Below, in pieces: positions 7,403 through 19,197 of a stretch of 64,000 nucleotides of DNA. The DNA comes from Caulobacterales bacterium. GTDB taxonomy: Bacteria; Pseudomonadota; Alphaproteobacteria; Caulobacterales; Caulobacteraceae. Position 1 is the stretch's first letter. Every line of letters starts with the position of its first letter. The DNA is taken from positions 19,172-83,171 of the forward strand of contig JACPDR010000046.1 of the NCBI GenBank assembly GCA_016183935.1. The letters run 5' to 3'. Position numbers and translations under genes: made by a program. The notes under the pieces were generated by a model. That model was not told the origin of the DNA and made no database searches. It worked only from the letters and a program-made list of their open reading frames with translations.

Positions 7403-8935
7403 ATGTCGAAACCAGGCCAGACAGTGTCGGCGCCGGTTCTGCCCACCTTGACGGCGAGGCGGCTTGGATTGCTGTCGCAGCACGACGCCATCGTGCTGAT
7501 GCGCGAGGACAGCCCGGTGTGCCGGTCAGAAGGTCATGCGCCCCGTTCGCAAGTCCTGCTCAGGGCGGGGGGGCGGGAGGTCACGGCGATGCTCTACCAA
7601 CTCGCTGGCGGCCATCTCGTGCGGGCGCACGAGGCCGGCCTCTCCGAGGCGGCCTGGGAGCGGCTCGGCGTCGCGGACGGCGACGAGATCCAGGTGCGTC
7701 ATCCGCCGGCGCTCGGCTCCATGTCCAGCGTTCGCAGGCGCGTGTACGGCAGACGTCTCGACGCCGGCGCCATGATGGAGATCGTCGCCGATGTCGCCGC
7801 TGGCCGCTACACCGATGCTCACCTGTCGGCCTTCCTCACCGCCTGCTCGACCCTGCCCCTGGATCGGGACGAGGTGCTCCACCTGACCCGGGCCATGGTG
7901 CAGGTCGGTGAGCGGCTCACATGGGATTCGCCGGTCGTCATCGACAAACACTCGGTCGGCGGCCTACCGGGGAACCGCACCTCGCCCATTGTCGTCGCCA
8001 TCGTGGCGGCGAACGGTCTGCTCATTCCGAAAACCTCGTCCCGGGCCATCACTTCGCCGGCTGGCACCGCGGACACGATGGAGACGCTGACCCGGGTCGA
8101 TCTGGACCTCGCCGCCCTGCGGCGGGTGGTGGAACAGGAGGGAGGATGCCTCGCCTGGGGCGGGGCGGTTCGGCTGAGCCCCGCCGACGATGTGCTGATC
8201 CGGGTCGAACGGGTGCTGGATCTCGACAGCGAGGGACAACTCGCCGCTTCGGTGCTGTCGAAGAAGATCGCCGCCGGATCCACGCACGTGGTTCTCGACA
8301 TTCCGGTGGGCCCCACGGCCAAGGTCCGGTCCCGGGACGACGCCGACGCCCTTGCGGACACCCTCGCCGAGGTGGCGCGGCTGTGCGGCCTGGAGGTGCG
8401 GTGCGTTCGAACGGACGGCGGCCAGCCGGTCGGCCGCGGCATCGGCCCCGCCCTGGAGGCCCGGGACGTCCTGGCTGTGCTCCGCGGCGCGCCGAACGCG
8501 CCGGCGGACCTGCGCCGGCGGTCCTGCCTGCTCGCCGGCGTCGCGCTGGAGCTTGCTGGCCGTTGCGGCGCGGGGGAAGGGGCCGCGCTGGCGGACCAGA
8601 CGCTCGCCAGCGGCCTGGCCTGGAGCAAGTTTCAGCGGATCTGCGAAGCCCAGGGCGGCTTGCGGGAGCCGCCGTCCTCCACCGCGAGCCGGCCGGTTCT
8701 GGCGGCTCGCGCGGGCCGGGTCACCGCGATGAACAACCGCACCCTGGCGCGTCTCGCCAAGCTCGCCGGCGCCCCGGACAACAAGGCGGCCGGGGTCGAG
8801 CTGCACGTGCGGCTCGGCGCCGAGGTCGCCGCGGGCGAGCCTTTGTTGACGGTTCACGCCGAGGCCCCGGGCGAGCTCGCCTACGCCCTGGACTACGCCG
8901 CCGCCAATACCGACATGCTGACGATCGAGGCGTGA
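7403..8935 (+). CDS. Thymidine phosphorylase / AMP phosphorylase family protein
   Basis: At 510 residues this is longer than DeoA (about 440). It has an extra N-terminal domain of about 90 residues, as in archaeal AMP phosphorylase and the 'putative thymidine phosphorylase' group. The core shows the family features: the phosphate/nucleoside-binding stretch DKHSVGGLPGNRTSPI, then KTSSRAITSPAGTADTME, and the barrel-sandwich C-terminus. The reaction is phosphorolysis of a nucleoside or NMP to ribose-1-phosphate or ribose-1,5-bisphosphate plus base; the substrate is not certain. The stop is followed two bases later by a PRPP-synthetase start, so the two proteins probably act together in base or ribose salvage. 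Confidence 0.82.
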   Translation: MSKPGQTVSAPVLPTLTARRLGLLSQHDAIVLMREDSPVCRSEGHAPRSQVLLRAGGREVTAMLYQLAGGHLVRAHEAGLSEAAWERLGVADGDEIQVRHPPALGSMSSVRRRVYGRRLDAGAMMEIVADVAAGRYTDAHLSAFLTACSTLPLDRDEVLHLTRAMVQVGERLTWDSPVVIDKHSVGGLPGNRTSPIVVAIVAANGLLIPKTSSRAITSPAGTADTMETLTRVDLDLAALRRVVEQEGGCLAWGGAVRLSPADDVLIRVERVLDLDSEGQLAASVLSKKIAAGSTHVVLDIPVGPTAKVRSRDDADALADTLAEVARLCGLEVRCVRTDGGQPVGRGIGPALEARDVLAVLRGAPNAPADLRRRSCLLAGVALELAGRCGAGEGAALADQTLASGLAWSKFQRICEAQGGLREPPSSTASRPVLAARAGRVTAMNNRTLARLAKLAGAPDNKAAGVELHVRLGAEVAAGEPLLTVHAEAPGELAYALDYAAANTDMLTIEA

Positions 8936-8937
8936 CC

Positions 8938-9809
8938 ATGCGACTGCTCTTGCCGCTCCCCGGCGACGAGGCCTTCGCCGCCCGGCTGGCGGCGGCGGAC
9001 GGCGGCGAAATCGCCGGGCTGGAGTTCCGCCGGTTTCCCGACGGCGAACGGTATGTCCGGATCGCCGCCGATCCCCGGGAGCGGCCGGTCGATATCATCT
9101 GTTCGAACGCGGACCAACATTTCCTGACCCTCGCCTTCGCCGCCGACGCCCTGCGCGATCTCGGCGCGTCCGAGGTCAACCTCGTTGCGCCCTATCTGGG
9201 CTACATGCGGCAGGACGCCCGGTTCCGGCCGGGAGAGGCGGTGTCCTCAAGGACGTTTGCACGGCTGGTGTCGACCGTCGTGGATCGCCTCGTGACCGTC
9301 GATCCGCATCTCCATCGGTTCGGGAGCCTGGAAGAGCTCTACGGCATTCCCGCCACGGCGCTACGCGCCGCTCCGCTGATCGGCGACTGGATCGCGCGCG
9401 AGGTGACTGCGCCTCTGGTCATCGGGCCCGACGCGGAAAGCGAGCAATGGGCGGCGGAGATCGCCGCCAGGGCCGGCGCGCCTTACGCCGTGCTCGCCAA
9501 GCGGCGACACGGTGATCGGGACGTGACGATCGCGGCGCCCGACCTTCGCGCCCACGCCGGGCGACAGCCGGTCCTCATCGACGACATCGGGTCTTCGCGA
9601 CGGACGCTCGTCGCCGGCATCGCGGAGCTGCGCCAGCAGGGTCTTCCCGCGCCCGTTTGCGTGGTGGTGCACGCCCTCTTTTCAGGCGACGCCTTCGCCC
9701 GGGTGGCGGACGCGGCGGCGCGGGTCGTCTCCACCGACACCTTACCCCACCCAAGCAACGCGATCACCGTGGCCCCCCTCGTCGCGGCCGCCCTCGGCGA
9801 CTCCCTGGC

Positions 9810-9813
<4 letters not shown>
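8938..9813 (+). CDS. Ribose-phosphate pyrophosphokinase (PRPP synthetase-like)
   Basis: This 291-residue protein is shorter than the usual Prs (about 310-315) and resembles the archaeal-like or plant class III group. FRRFPDGERYVRI and APYLGYMRQDARFRPGEAVSSRTFARL are the ATP-binding and flexible-loop regions. The PRPP-binding loop reads PVLIDDIGSSRRTL. HPSNAITVAPLVA ends the protein. A second, housekeeping Prs presumably exists elsewhere. The gene sits between a nucleoside/NMP phosphorylase and a P-type ATPase and overlaps the latter's ATG by four bases. Its product may interconvert a ribose phosphate and PRPP during low oxygen. Confidence 0.82.
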
Positions 9814-12514
<2,701 letters not shown>

Positions 12515-12643
12515 TCGAGGCCTGCAGCAGGTTCAGACCCACGAACACCGTCAGCCAGACCCAGGCCGGATGAACCCACCGGGTCAACGCCAGGCTGAGC
12601 AGCACCATGAATCCGGCGAACATCATGACGGCGCGGTCGAGGC

Positions 12644-13957
12644 TCATGACGTGGTTTCCTGAACGGGGGAGGGGGCGGGGGAGCGGCGCAGCTTGTGGGC
12701 GCCGATCAGGTCGAGGGCCAGCTTCTCGTAGAGCGGCTCGGCCTGGCCCTTGCGGACCTTATGGAGGAAGTAGCCTTCGAAGGCGACCTTGGCCGTATGC
12801 ACCCACCGGCCGCTGGCCGACCAGTTGATGTTGCGCGGCGGGATCTGGGGCTGGGCCATGAAGGCCACGCCGCCGTCGCCGAAATCGGCCAGGCAGATGG
12901 CGTTCCAGCTGGCCTCGAAGGTCGGCTCCTGGCCGTCGAGAATCTGGTTCAGATTGGCCGAGATGGCCGAGACCATGCTCTCGATCATGAAGCCGGTCTT
13001 GGGCACGCCGACCGGCACCGGGGTCGGCCCGATCGGCGGAATGGCGATGCAGACGCCGAGGGCGAAGATGTCGGGCCAGGTCGGATTGCGCTGGTGTTTG
13101 TCCACGAGGATGAAGCCGCGCGGATTGGTCAGGCCCTCGACGCCGCGCACCGCCTCGACCCCGCGGAAGGCCGGCAGCATCATCGAATAAGAGAAGGGCA
13201 GGTCGTGGCTCGCCTTCACGGATCCGTCTTCGCCGACCTCCTCGACATGCATCAGGCCCGGATCGACGCTCGCCACCTTCGCATTGGTGATCCATTTGAT
13301 GTGGCGCTGGCGCAGCTCGCTTTCCAGCAGCCCCTTGGTGTCGCCCACCCCGTCCAGGCCGAGGTGGCCGATATAGGGCTCGGAGGTCACGAAGGTCATC
13401 GGCACGCGGTCGCGCAGCTTGCGGCGGCGCAGTTCGGTGTCGAGGATCATGGCGAACTCGTAGGCGGGGCCGAAGCAGGAGGCTCCCTGGACGGCGCCGA
13501 CCACGATCGGACCTGGGTTATCGACGAAGCGGTCGAAGGCCTCGGCCGCGTGCACGGCGTGGTCGACATGGCAGATCGAGACCGTGTGGCCCTCGGGTCC
13601 GAGACCCGGGATCTCGTCGAAAGCCAGCTCAGGCCCGGTGGCGATGACCAGGTAGTCGTAGTGCAGGGTCCGGCCGTCCATCAGGTCGATGCCCTTTTCG
13701 TGCGGCCGAATGCGGCTGGCGCCGACGCTGATGAACTCAACGCCCTTGCGCTTCATCACCTCCGGCAGGCGGACCTCGATCGCCTCGCGCTTGCGCCAGT
13801 GCACCGCCACCCACGGGTTGGAGGGCGTGAAATGGAAGGTGTCGCCCTTCGACACGACGACGACCCGCGCCCGGTCGCCCAGCGCGTGGCGGATGTCATA
13901 GGCGGCGATGGCGCCGCCCAGGCCTGCGCCGAGGATGACGATGGTGGGCCGGTTCAT
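12644..13957 (-). CDS. Sulfide:quinone oxidoreductase-like FAD protein
   Basis: This 437-residue flavoprotein belongs to the SQR/FCSD/NDH-2 superfamily. The N-terminal ILGAGLGGAIAAY is the FAD GxGxxG loop, VIATGPEL is the second dinucleotide motif, and FALGVCIAIPP is the C-terminal flavin-contacting stretch. Cys residues in QGASCFGPAYEF, GVCIAIPP and NAICLADFGDGG lie in regions used as redox cysteines in SQRs. SQR oxidises sulfide at the membrane face and passes electrons to quinone. An FNR-type box lies 69 bases upstream. It is coupled to DUF2892 and divergent from an RND operon with a persulfide-sensor-like repressor, which supports a sulfide role. Confidence 0.82.
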   Translation of the reverse strand: MNRPTIVILGAGLGGAIAAYDIRHALGDRARVVVVSKGDTFHFTPSNPWVAVHWRKREAIEVRLPEVMKRKGVEFISVGASRIRPHEKGIDLMDGRTLHYDYLVIATGPELAFDEIPGLGPEGHTVSICHVDHAVHAAEAFDRFVDNPGPIVVGAVQGASCFGPAYEFAMILDTELRRRKLRDRVPMTFVTSEPYIGHLGLDGVGDTKGLLESELRQRHIKWITNAKVASVDPGLMHVEEVGEDGSVKASHDLPFSYSMMLPAFRGVEAVRGVEGLTNPRGFILVDKHQRNPTWPDIFALGVCIAIPPIGPTPVPVGVPKTGFMIESMVSAISANLNQILDGQEPTFEASWNAICLADFGDGGVAFMAQPQIPPRNINWSASGRWVHTAKVAFEGYFLHKVRKGQAEPLYEKLALDLIGAHKLRRSPAPSPVQETTS

Positions 13958-14019
13958 GCGCGGTCTCCTTTCCGGGACGATCTTGAACCCCGATCCTGCG
14001 CCGCCCGCCTCGCCGCGCC

Positions 14020-14033
14020 TTGATCCGCATCAA
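14020..14033 (-). promoter_or_regulatory. Perfect FNR/FixK palindrome before the SQR-like gene
   Basis: TTGATCCGCATCAA is a full TTGAT-N4-ATCAA match, the best in the window. It is centred about 69 bases upstream of the SQR-like start and about 87 bases upstream of the divergent RND adaptor start. Confidence 0.7.
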
Positions 14034-14077
14034 GGCCCGCGACCAGGGCCGGGACGACAGTTCTCAGGCTTGCAATC

Positions 14078-14097
14078 ATATTAGCGAGCTCTAATAT
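14078..14097 (+). promoter_or_regulatory. Palindromic operator over the RND-operon promoter (probable ArsR/BigR site)
   Basis: ATATTAGCGAGCTCTAATAT has two perfect 7-base arms around a 6-base centre and is strikingly AT-rich for this DNA. It overlaps a plausible promoter: TTGCAA at 14070-14075, a 16-base spacer, then TAATAT at 14092-14097. BigR-type repressors are known to bind AT-rich palindromes near the -10. The operon's own ArsR protein is the obvious ligand. The assignment is inferred. Confidence 0.65.
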
Positions 14098-14113
14098 AAG
14101 CACAAGCTGATGT

Positions 14114-15190
14114 ATGGACCCTCCGATGACAAAGCCCACAGCCCTGATCGCCGTGCTCGCCGCCGCCCTGCTGGCCGCCGCCCTGCTGGCCGCCGGCCTG
14201 TCGGCCTGCGGCGGCGAGCCGGCGGCCGTGGCGCCCGCGCCCGCGCGGGGCGAGCGACTGACGGTGACCGAGGTGCTGATCGATGCGGCCAAGCCGGCCT
14301 CGGCCGTGGTCGCCTCGCGCGATCTCGCGGAAGCCCGGACCCGCATCCCCGGCACCCTGGCCCGGCTAGACGTCCGTGAGGGCGACGTGGTCCGCCAGGG
14401 GCAGGTCGTCGGCGTCGTCGTGGATGATCGCCTCGGCCTTGAGACGGCGGCCTTCGGCGCCCAGGTCGCGGCGGCCGAGGCCGAGGCGACCCGCGCCCGC
14501 GCCGACCTGGCGCGTGTCCAGACCCTGTTCGACCGCGGCTTTTACGCCCAGGCCCGGCTCGACCAGGCCCGCGCCGCCTCACAGGCCGCCGACGCCCAGG
14601 TCCGGGCCGCCCGCGCCCAGCGCTCGGCCAGCGTCGAGACCGGCGCCCAGGGCCGTATCCTCGCGCCCGCTTCCGGCCGGGTTCTGACCGCCGATGTTCC
14701 AGTCGGTTCGGTGGTGAGCGGGGGTCAGTCGGTCGCGACCATCACCGCCGGTCCTCTGGTCCTGCGCCTCGAGCTGCCCGAAGCCCAGGGCCGCAACCTG
14801 CGCGTCGGCCAGACCGTCGCCCTGTCAGGCGAGGACCTGCCCGGCGTGACCGGCGGGGCGATCGCCCAGGTCTATCCGGCCTCCACGGCCGGGCGAACCA
14901 CGGCCGACATCGCCGTCGACGGCCTGGCCAGCGACCGTGTCGGCCAACGCGTCATCGTCCAGATCCCCGTCGGCCAACGGCGCGCGCTGGTCGTCCCGCG
15001 CCGCTTCGTCGCCACCCGCTACGGCATCGACTTCGTCCGCACTATCGACCGGGCCGGCCGCGTCAGCGAGGCCCCCGTCCAGCTGGGCGGCGCCGTCGCG
15101 GGCGAGCGGGTGGAGGTGCTGTCGGGTCTGGCGCCCGGCGATGTCGTCCTCGCCCCCGCGAGCGCCGCCGCGCCGGAGCGCGCCCGATGA
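14114..15190 (+). CDS. RND efflux periplasmic adaptor (membrane fusion) lipoprotein
   Basis: This 358-residue adaptor would link the inner-membrane pump of the next gene to an outer-membrane channel. The N-terminal hydrophobic segment ends in the lipobox LSAC, so it is probably a lipoprotein. The lipoyl/hairpin part includes RIPGTLARLDVREGDVVRQGQVVG and a long Ala/Arg-rich coiled hairpin (about 115-180). Then come GRILAPASGRV and the beta-barrel and membrane-proximal domains. An alternative ATG lies at 14126. The stop overlaps the pump's ATG. No outer-membrane TolC-type gene is in this operon. Confidence 0.9.
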   Translation: MDPPMTKPTALIAVLAAALLAAALLAAGLSACGGEPAAVAPAPARGERLTVTEVLIDAAKPASAVVASRDLAEARTRIPGTLARLDVREGDVVRQGQVVGVVVDDRLGLETAAFGAQVAAAEAEATRARADLARVQTLFDRGFYAQARLDQARAASQAADAQVRAARAQRSASVETGAQGRILAPASGRVLTADVPVGSVVSGGQSVATITAGPLVLRLELPEAQGRNLRVGQTVALSGEDLPGVTGGAIAQVYPASTAGRTTADIAVDGLASDRVGQRVIVQIPVGQRRALVVPRRFVATRYGIDFVRTIDRAGRVSEAPVQLGGAVAGERVEVLSGLAPGDVVLAPASAAAPERAR

Positions 15191-18100
15191 ACCTCGGCCT
15201 TTCCGGGCGGCTGACGCGGGCCACGCTCAACTCCCCGCTGACGCCCTTGATGCTGCTGGCGGCCATCGCCGTCGGGCTGATGGCCGTGCTGTCGATTCCC
15301 CGCGAGGAGGAACCCCAGATCAGCGTGCCCATGGTCGACATCATCGTCGCCGCGCCGGGCCTGGGCGCTGCGGACGCCACCGAGGTGGCCGCCAAGCCGC
15401 TGGAGGCCATCGTCCGCGGCATCGACGGCGTCGAACATGTCTACACCCAGGTGCAGGACGACCAGGTGATGGTCACCGCCCGCTTCGTGGTCGGCTCCGA
15501 CCCCGACGACGCGGCGGTTCGCGTCCACGAGAAGGTGCGCGCCAACTACGACGCCATCCCCGTCGGCGTCTCCGAGCCGCGGATCGTGACCCGGGGCATC
15601 AACGACGTGCCCGCCGTGGTCCTGACCCTGACGCCGCGCGCCGACGTCGCCGCCCGCTGGAGCGATCAGGCGCTCTACGACGTCGCCGTCCGCCTTCGCA
15701 CCGAGATCGGCAAGGTCGAGGACGTCGGCCTGACCTTCATCGTCGGCGGCCGACCGTCCGAAATCCGGGTGGAGCCCGATCCGGCCCGCATGGCCGCGCG
15801 CGGCGTGGCCCTGTCGTCGATCCTCGAGACCGTGTCCCAGGCCAACCGCGGCTTCCCGGCCGGCTCGGTCCACGATCAGGGCCGGGCCCTGGCCTTGCGT
15901 TCCGGCGAACGGCTGGCCACCCCCGACGACGCGGCCCTGCTGACGGTGTCCTCGATCAGCGGCGAACCCGTCTATGTGCGCGACGTGGCGACCGTCGTGC
16001 AGGCCCCCCGCGAGGACCAGGCCCGGGCCGCCCACTATGCCCGCGCCGGCGGCGGCTGGAGCCGGACGCCGGCGGTCAGCCTGGCCGTGGCCAAGCGTCA
16101 GGGCGCCAACGCCGTGGTCGTCTCGCACGGAGTGATGGAGCGGGTCGAAGCGCTCAAGGGCACGCTGATCCCGGACGGCCTCGAGGTCGTGGTCACGCGC
16201 GACTACGGCGAGACCGCCAACGAAAAGGCCAATGAGCTGCTGATGCACCTCGGCCTGGCGACCCTCTCCATCGTCATCCTGATCGGCTTCGCTATCGGCT
16301 GGCGCGAGGCGGGCGTCACCGCCGTGGTCATTCCCACGACCATCCTGCTGACCCTCTTCGCCTCGAACCTGATGGGCTACACCATCAACCGGGTCAGCCT
16401 GTTCGCCCTGATCTTCTCGATCGGCATCCTTGTCGACGACGCCATCGTCATGATCGAGAACATCGCGCGCCACTGGGCCATGGACGACGGGCGCAGCCGC
16501 GCCCAGGCGACGGTCGAGGCCGTGGCCGAGGTCGGCAATCCGACCGTGGTCGCCACCCTGACCGTGGTCGCCGCCCTGCTGCCCATGCTGTTCGTCTCGG
16601 GTCTGATGGGCCCCTACATGGCCCCGATCCCCGTCAACGCCTCGGCGGCCATGGTCTTCTCCTTCTTCGTCGCCGTGGTCATCGCGCCCTGGCTGATGAT
16701 CCGCCTCGCCCGCAAGACCCTGGCCGGCGGCCATGGCCAGGAGCACGGGGAGGGGATGCTGGGCCGCCTCTACCGCAGGGTGGCCGAGCCGGTCATCCGC
16801 TCGCGCCGCAACGCCTGGACCTTCCTGATCGTCGTCGGCCTCGCCACCCTGCTGGCCATGTCCATGTTCGGCGTCCGCGCGGTGCCGGTGAAATTGCTGC
16901 CGTTCGACAACAAGTCTGAACTGCAGGTCGTTCTGGACATGCCCGAAGGCGCCAGCCTCGAGACCACCGAGCGCACCCTGGCGGGAGCCGCCGCCGTGGC
17001 CCAGACCCTGCCCGAGGTGGAGTCGCTGGAGAGCTATGCCGGGACCGCGACGCCGTTCAACTTCAACGGCCTGGTGCGTCACTATTTCCTGCGCGCCGGC
17101 GCCGAGCAGGGCGATCTGGCGATCATGCTGGCGCCCAGGGATGAGCGCGACCGCAGCAGCCACGCCGTCGCCCTCGATCTGCGTCGCCGGCTCTCCGACC
17201 TGCCGCTGCCGGCCGGGTCCTCGCTCAAGGTGGTCGAGGCCCCGCCGGGACCGCCGGTGCTGGCCACCCTGCTGGCCGAGGTCTACGGCCCCGACGCCGC
17301 CACGCGCCGCGCCGTGGCCGCCGAGCTGGAGACCCTGTTCCGGGCCCAGTCGTCGGTGGTCGACGTCGACAACAGCTACGGCGTCCGCCGCCCGGTGCTG
17401 CGCCTGATCCCCGACCGGGAGAAGATCGAGCGCTTCGGCCTGTCCGAGCGCGAGGTGCACGACTCCATCGCCGCGGTCATGGGCGGGCAGGTGCTCGGCT
17501 ACGCGGCCCGCGACGATGAGCGCACCCCGGTGGAGATCGCCGTGCGCCTGCCCCGGTCGGCCCGGGCCTGGAACGAGCAGATGGCGATCCTGCCGGTCGT
17601 CGCCACCACGCTTGACGGCGGCCGTCGGCTGGTCGAGCTGGGCGAGGTCGTCGAGGTGCGGCGCGAGCTGGCCGGCTGGCCCGTCTACCGCCGCGACGGC
17701 CGCGCCGCCGAGATGGTCACCGCCGAACTGGCCGGCCAGTTCGAGGCCCCGATCTACGGCATCCTCGCCTTGGACGCGGCCATCAAGACCCATGACTGGA
17801 AGGGCCTGCCGCGCCCCGAGGTCCGCCTCAACGGCCAGCCGACGGACGAAACGGTCCCGACCGTCCTGTGGGATGGAGAATGGGAGATCACCTGGGTGAC
17901 CTTCCGCGACATGGGCGCGGCCTTCGGCGTGGCCCTGCTGGGAATCTATGTCCTGGTCGTCGCCCAGTTCCGGGATTTCCGCATTCCGCTCGTCATCCTG
18001 ACGCCCATCCCGTTGACCCTGATCGGCATCGTGATCGGCCACATGCTGTTCCGGGCGCCCTTCACCGCCACCTCGATGATCGGCTTCATCGCCCTGGCGG

Positions 18101-18411
18101 GGATCATCGTGCGCAACTCGATCCTGCTGGTCGACTTCATCCGCCACGCCCGAACGCCGGGCCGGGCCCTGCGCGAGGTGCTGCTGGAGGCCGGCGCCAT
18201 CCGCTTCAAGCCGATCCTGCTGACGGCGCTGGCGGCCATGATCGGGGCGGCGGTGATCCTGTTCGATCCGATCTTCCAGGGTCTGGCCATCTCCCTGTTG
18301 TTCGGCCTGATGTCCTCGACGATTCTGACGGTGCTGGTGATCCCCGCCATCTATATCGCATTGAAGGACGACGCCCGGCCGCTCGGCGCGCCGCAAGCCG
18401 GAGACGCCTGA
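15187..18411 (+). CDS. RND efflux pump, inner-membrane permease (HAE1/AcrB-like)
   Basis: This 1074-residue permease has the RND layout: one helix, a large periplasmic loop, six helices, a second loop, five helices. The proton-relay pair is DD in GILVDDAIVMIENI (helix 4), and helix 10-12 segments such as GIYVLVVAQFRDFRIPL and GFIALAGIIVRNSILLVDFI are typical. It imports protons and exports a small molecule through the adaptor encoded upstream. The substrate is unknown. Genetic linkage to an SQR-like enzyme and a BigR/SqrR-like repressor hints at export of a sulfur species or a metabolite formed under sulfide stress. Confidence 0.93.
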   Translation: MNLGLSGRLTRATLNSPLTPLMLLAAIAVGLMAVLSIPREEEPQISVPMVDIIVAAPGLGAADATEVAAKPLEAIVRGIDGVEHVYTQVQDDQVMVTARFVVGSDPDDAAVRVHEKVRANYDAIPVGVSEPRIVTRGINDVPAVVLTLTPRADVAARWSDQALYDVAVRLRTEIGKVEDVGLTFIVGGRPSEIRVEPDPARMAARGVALSSILETVSQANRGFPAGSVHDQGRALALRSGERLATPDDAALLTVSSISGEPVYVRDVATVVQAPREDQARAAHYARAGGGWSRTPAVSLAVAKRQGANAVVVSHGVMERVEALKGTLIPDGLEVVVTRDYGETANEKANELLMHLGLATLSIVILIGFAIGWREAGVTAVVIPTTILLTLFASNLMGYTINRVSLFALIFSIGILVDDAIVMIENIARHWAMDDGRSRAQATVEAVAEVGNPTVVATLTVVAALLPMLFVSGLMGPYMAPIPVNASAAMVFSFFVAVVIAPWLMIRLARKTLAGGHGQEHGEGMLGRLYRRVAEPVIRSRRNAWTFLIVVGLATLLAMSMFGVRAVPVKLLPFDNKSELQVVLDMPEGASLETTERTLAGAAAVAQTLPEVESLESYAGTATPFNFNGLVRHYFLRAGAEQGDLAIMLAPRDERDRSSHAVALDLRRRLSDLPLPAGSSLKVVEAPPGPPVLATLLAEVYGPDAATRRAVAAELETLFRAQSSVVDVDNSYGVRRPVLRLIPDREKIERFGLSEREVHDSIAAVMGGQVLGYAARDDERTPVEIAVRLPRSARAWNEQMAILPVVATTLDGGRRLVELGEVVEVRRELAGWPVYRRDGRAAEMVTAELAGQFEAPIYGILALDAAIKTHDWKGLPRPEVRLNGQPTDETVPTVLWDGEWEITWVTFRDMGAAFGVALLGIYVLVVAQFRDFRIPLVILTPIPLTLIGIVIGHMLFRAPFTATSMIGFIALAGIIVRNSILLVDFIRHARTPGRALREVLLEAGAIRFKPILLTALAAMIGAAVILFDPIFQGLAISLLFGLMSSTILTVLVIPAIYIALKDDARPLGAPQAGDA

Positions 18412-18755
18412 TGACCGATATCGTTCCCGCCCCGACCTCCGTCGCCCTGGCCGAACTTGAAGCCAGCGCCGCGCCCGCCGCCCGGCTGATGCGCCTGTTC
18501 GCCAACGAGCAGCGGCTGATGCTGATGTGTCGGCTCAGCGAGGGCGATTGCGCCGTCGGCGACCTGGCCGACTTCGCCGGCCTGTCCCAGTCGGCCTGTT
18601 CGCAGCATCTCGCCCGGCTGCGCGAGGCCGGCGTCGTCGCGCCGCGGCGCGAGGCCCAGACGATCTACTACGGCATCGCCGATCCGGCCGCGGCCCGGAT
18701 CATCGCCCTGCTTTGCGACATCTATCGCGACAAACCGAAGGACCCGACCCCATGA
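18411..18755 (+). CDS. ArsR-family repressor, BigR/SqrR-like
   Basis: This 114-residue winged-helix repressor overlaps the pump stop codon by one base (TGATG). The helix-turn-helix is VGDLADFAGLSQSACSQHLARLREAGVV and the wing is RREAQTIYYGI. Cysteines occur at 40, 47, 63 and 102. Cys40 in LMLMC and Cys102 in ALLC fall where BigR and SqrR carry the pair that forms a di/tetrasulfide on sensing persulfides. Metal-binding ELCVCDL motifs are absent. It probably represses its own operon, and possibly the SQR-like gene, through the palindrome at 14078-14097. Confidence 0.85.
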   Translation: MTDIVPAPTSVALAELEASAAPAARLMRLFANEQRLMLMCRLSEGDCAVGDLADFAGLSQSACSQHLARLREAGVVAPRREAQTIYYGIADPAAARIIALLCDIYRDKPKDPTP

Positions 18756-19135
18756 GCTATTTCCACGCCCGCAGCATCGAGGGCGATTTCGACGCCGTCG
18801 TCGAACGCACCCGCGCCGCCCTTCAGAAGCACGGCTTCGGCGTCCTGACGGAGATCGACGTCCAGGCCACGCTGAAGGCGAAGATCGGACAGACGTTCCG
18901 TCCCTACCGCATTCTCGGCGCCTGCAACCCGGTCATGGCCCACGAGGCCCTGAAGATGGAGCCGCACGTCGGTGCCATGCTGCCCTGCAATGTCGTCGTG
19001 CAGCAGACGGACGGGGGCGTCGAGGTGTTCGCCATCGATCCGGCCGCCTCGATGCGCGCCATCGACAATCCTGAACTGCTGGACCACGCGCGAACCGTGG
19101 GCGACCATCTGCGGTCGGCCGTCGAGGCGGTCTGA
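18752..19135 (+). CDS. DUF302 family protein
   Basis: This 127-residue protein has the DUF302 pattern: DFDAVVERTRAALQKHGFGVLTEIDVQATLKAKIG, then YRILGACNPVMAHEAL and MLPCNVVVQ. The family is widespread beside sulfur-oxidation and redox genes, but its biochemical function is unknown. The conserved Cys in LGACNP and LPCNV are present. The ATG overlaps the ArsR stop (ATGA), making this the last gene of the RND-ArsR unit. No signal peptide is visible, so it is probably cytoplasmic. Confidence 0.88.
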   Translation: MSYFHARSIEGDFDAVVERTRAALQKHGFGVLTEIDVQATLKAKIGQTFRPYRILGACNPVMAHEALKMEPHVGAMLPCNVVVQQTDGGVEVFAIDPAASMRAIDNPELLDHARTVGDHLRSAVEAV

Positions 19136-19197
19136 ACTGGCGGGCGATCGGCCGCTCCGCCACGCGGACAACCCGTCGGGCGCAGCGGGAGGCCCGG

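Noticed and set aside
15019..18396. 1125-codon open frame antisense to the RND pump
   Set aside because: Low-complexity His/Gly/Asp/Gln composition typical of the antisense frame of a high-GC gene; the sense frame is a clear RND permease.
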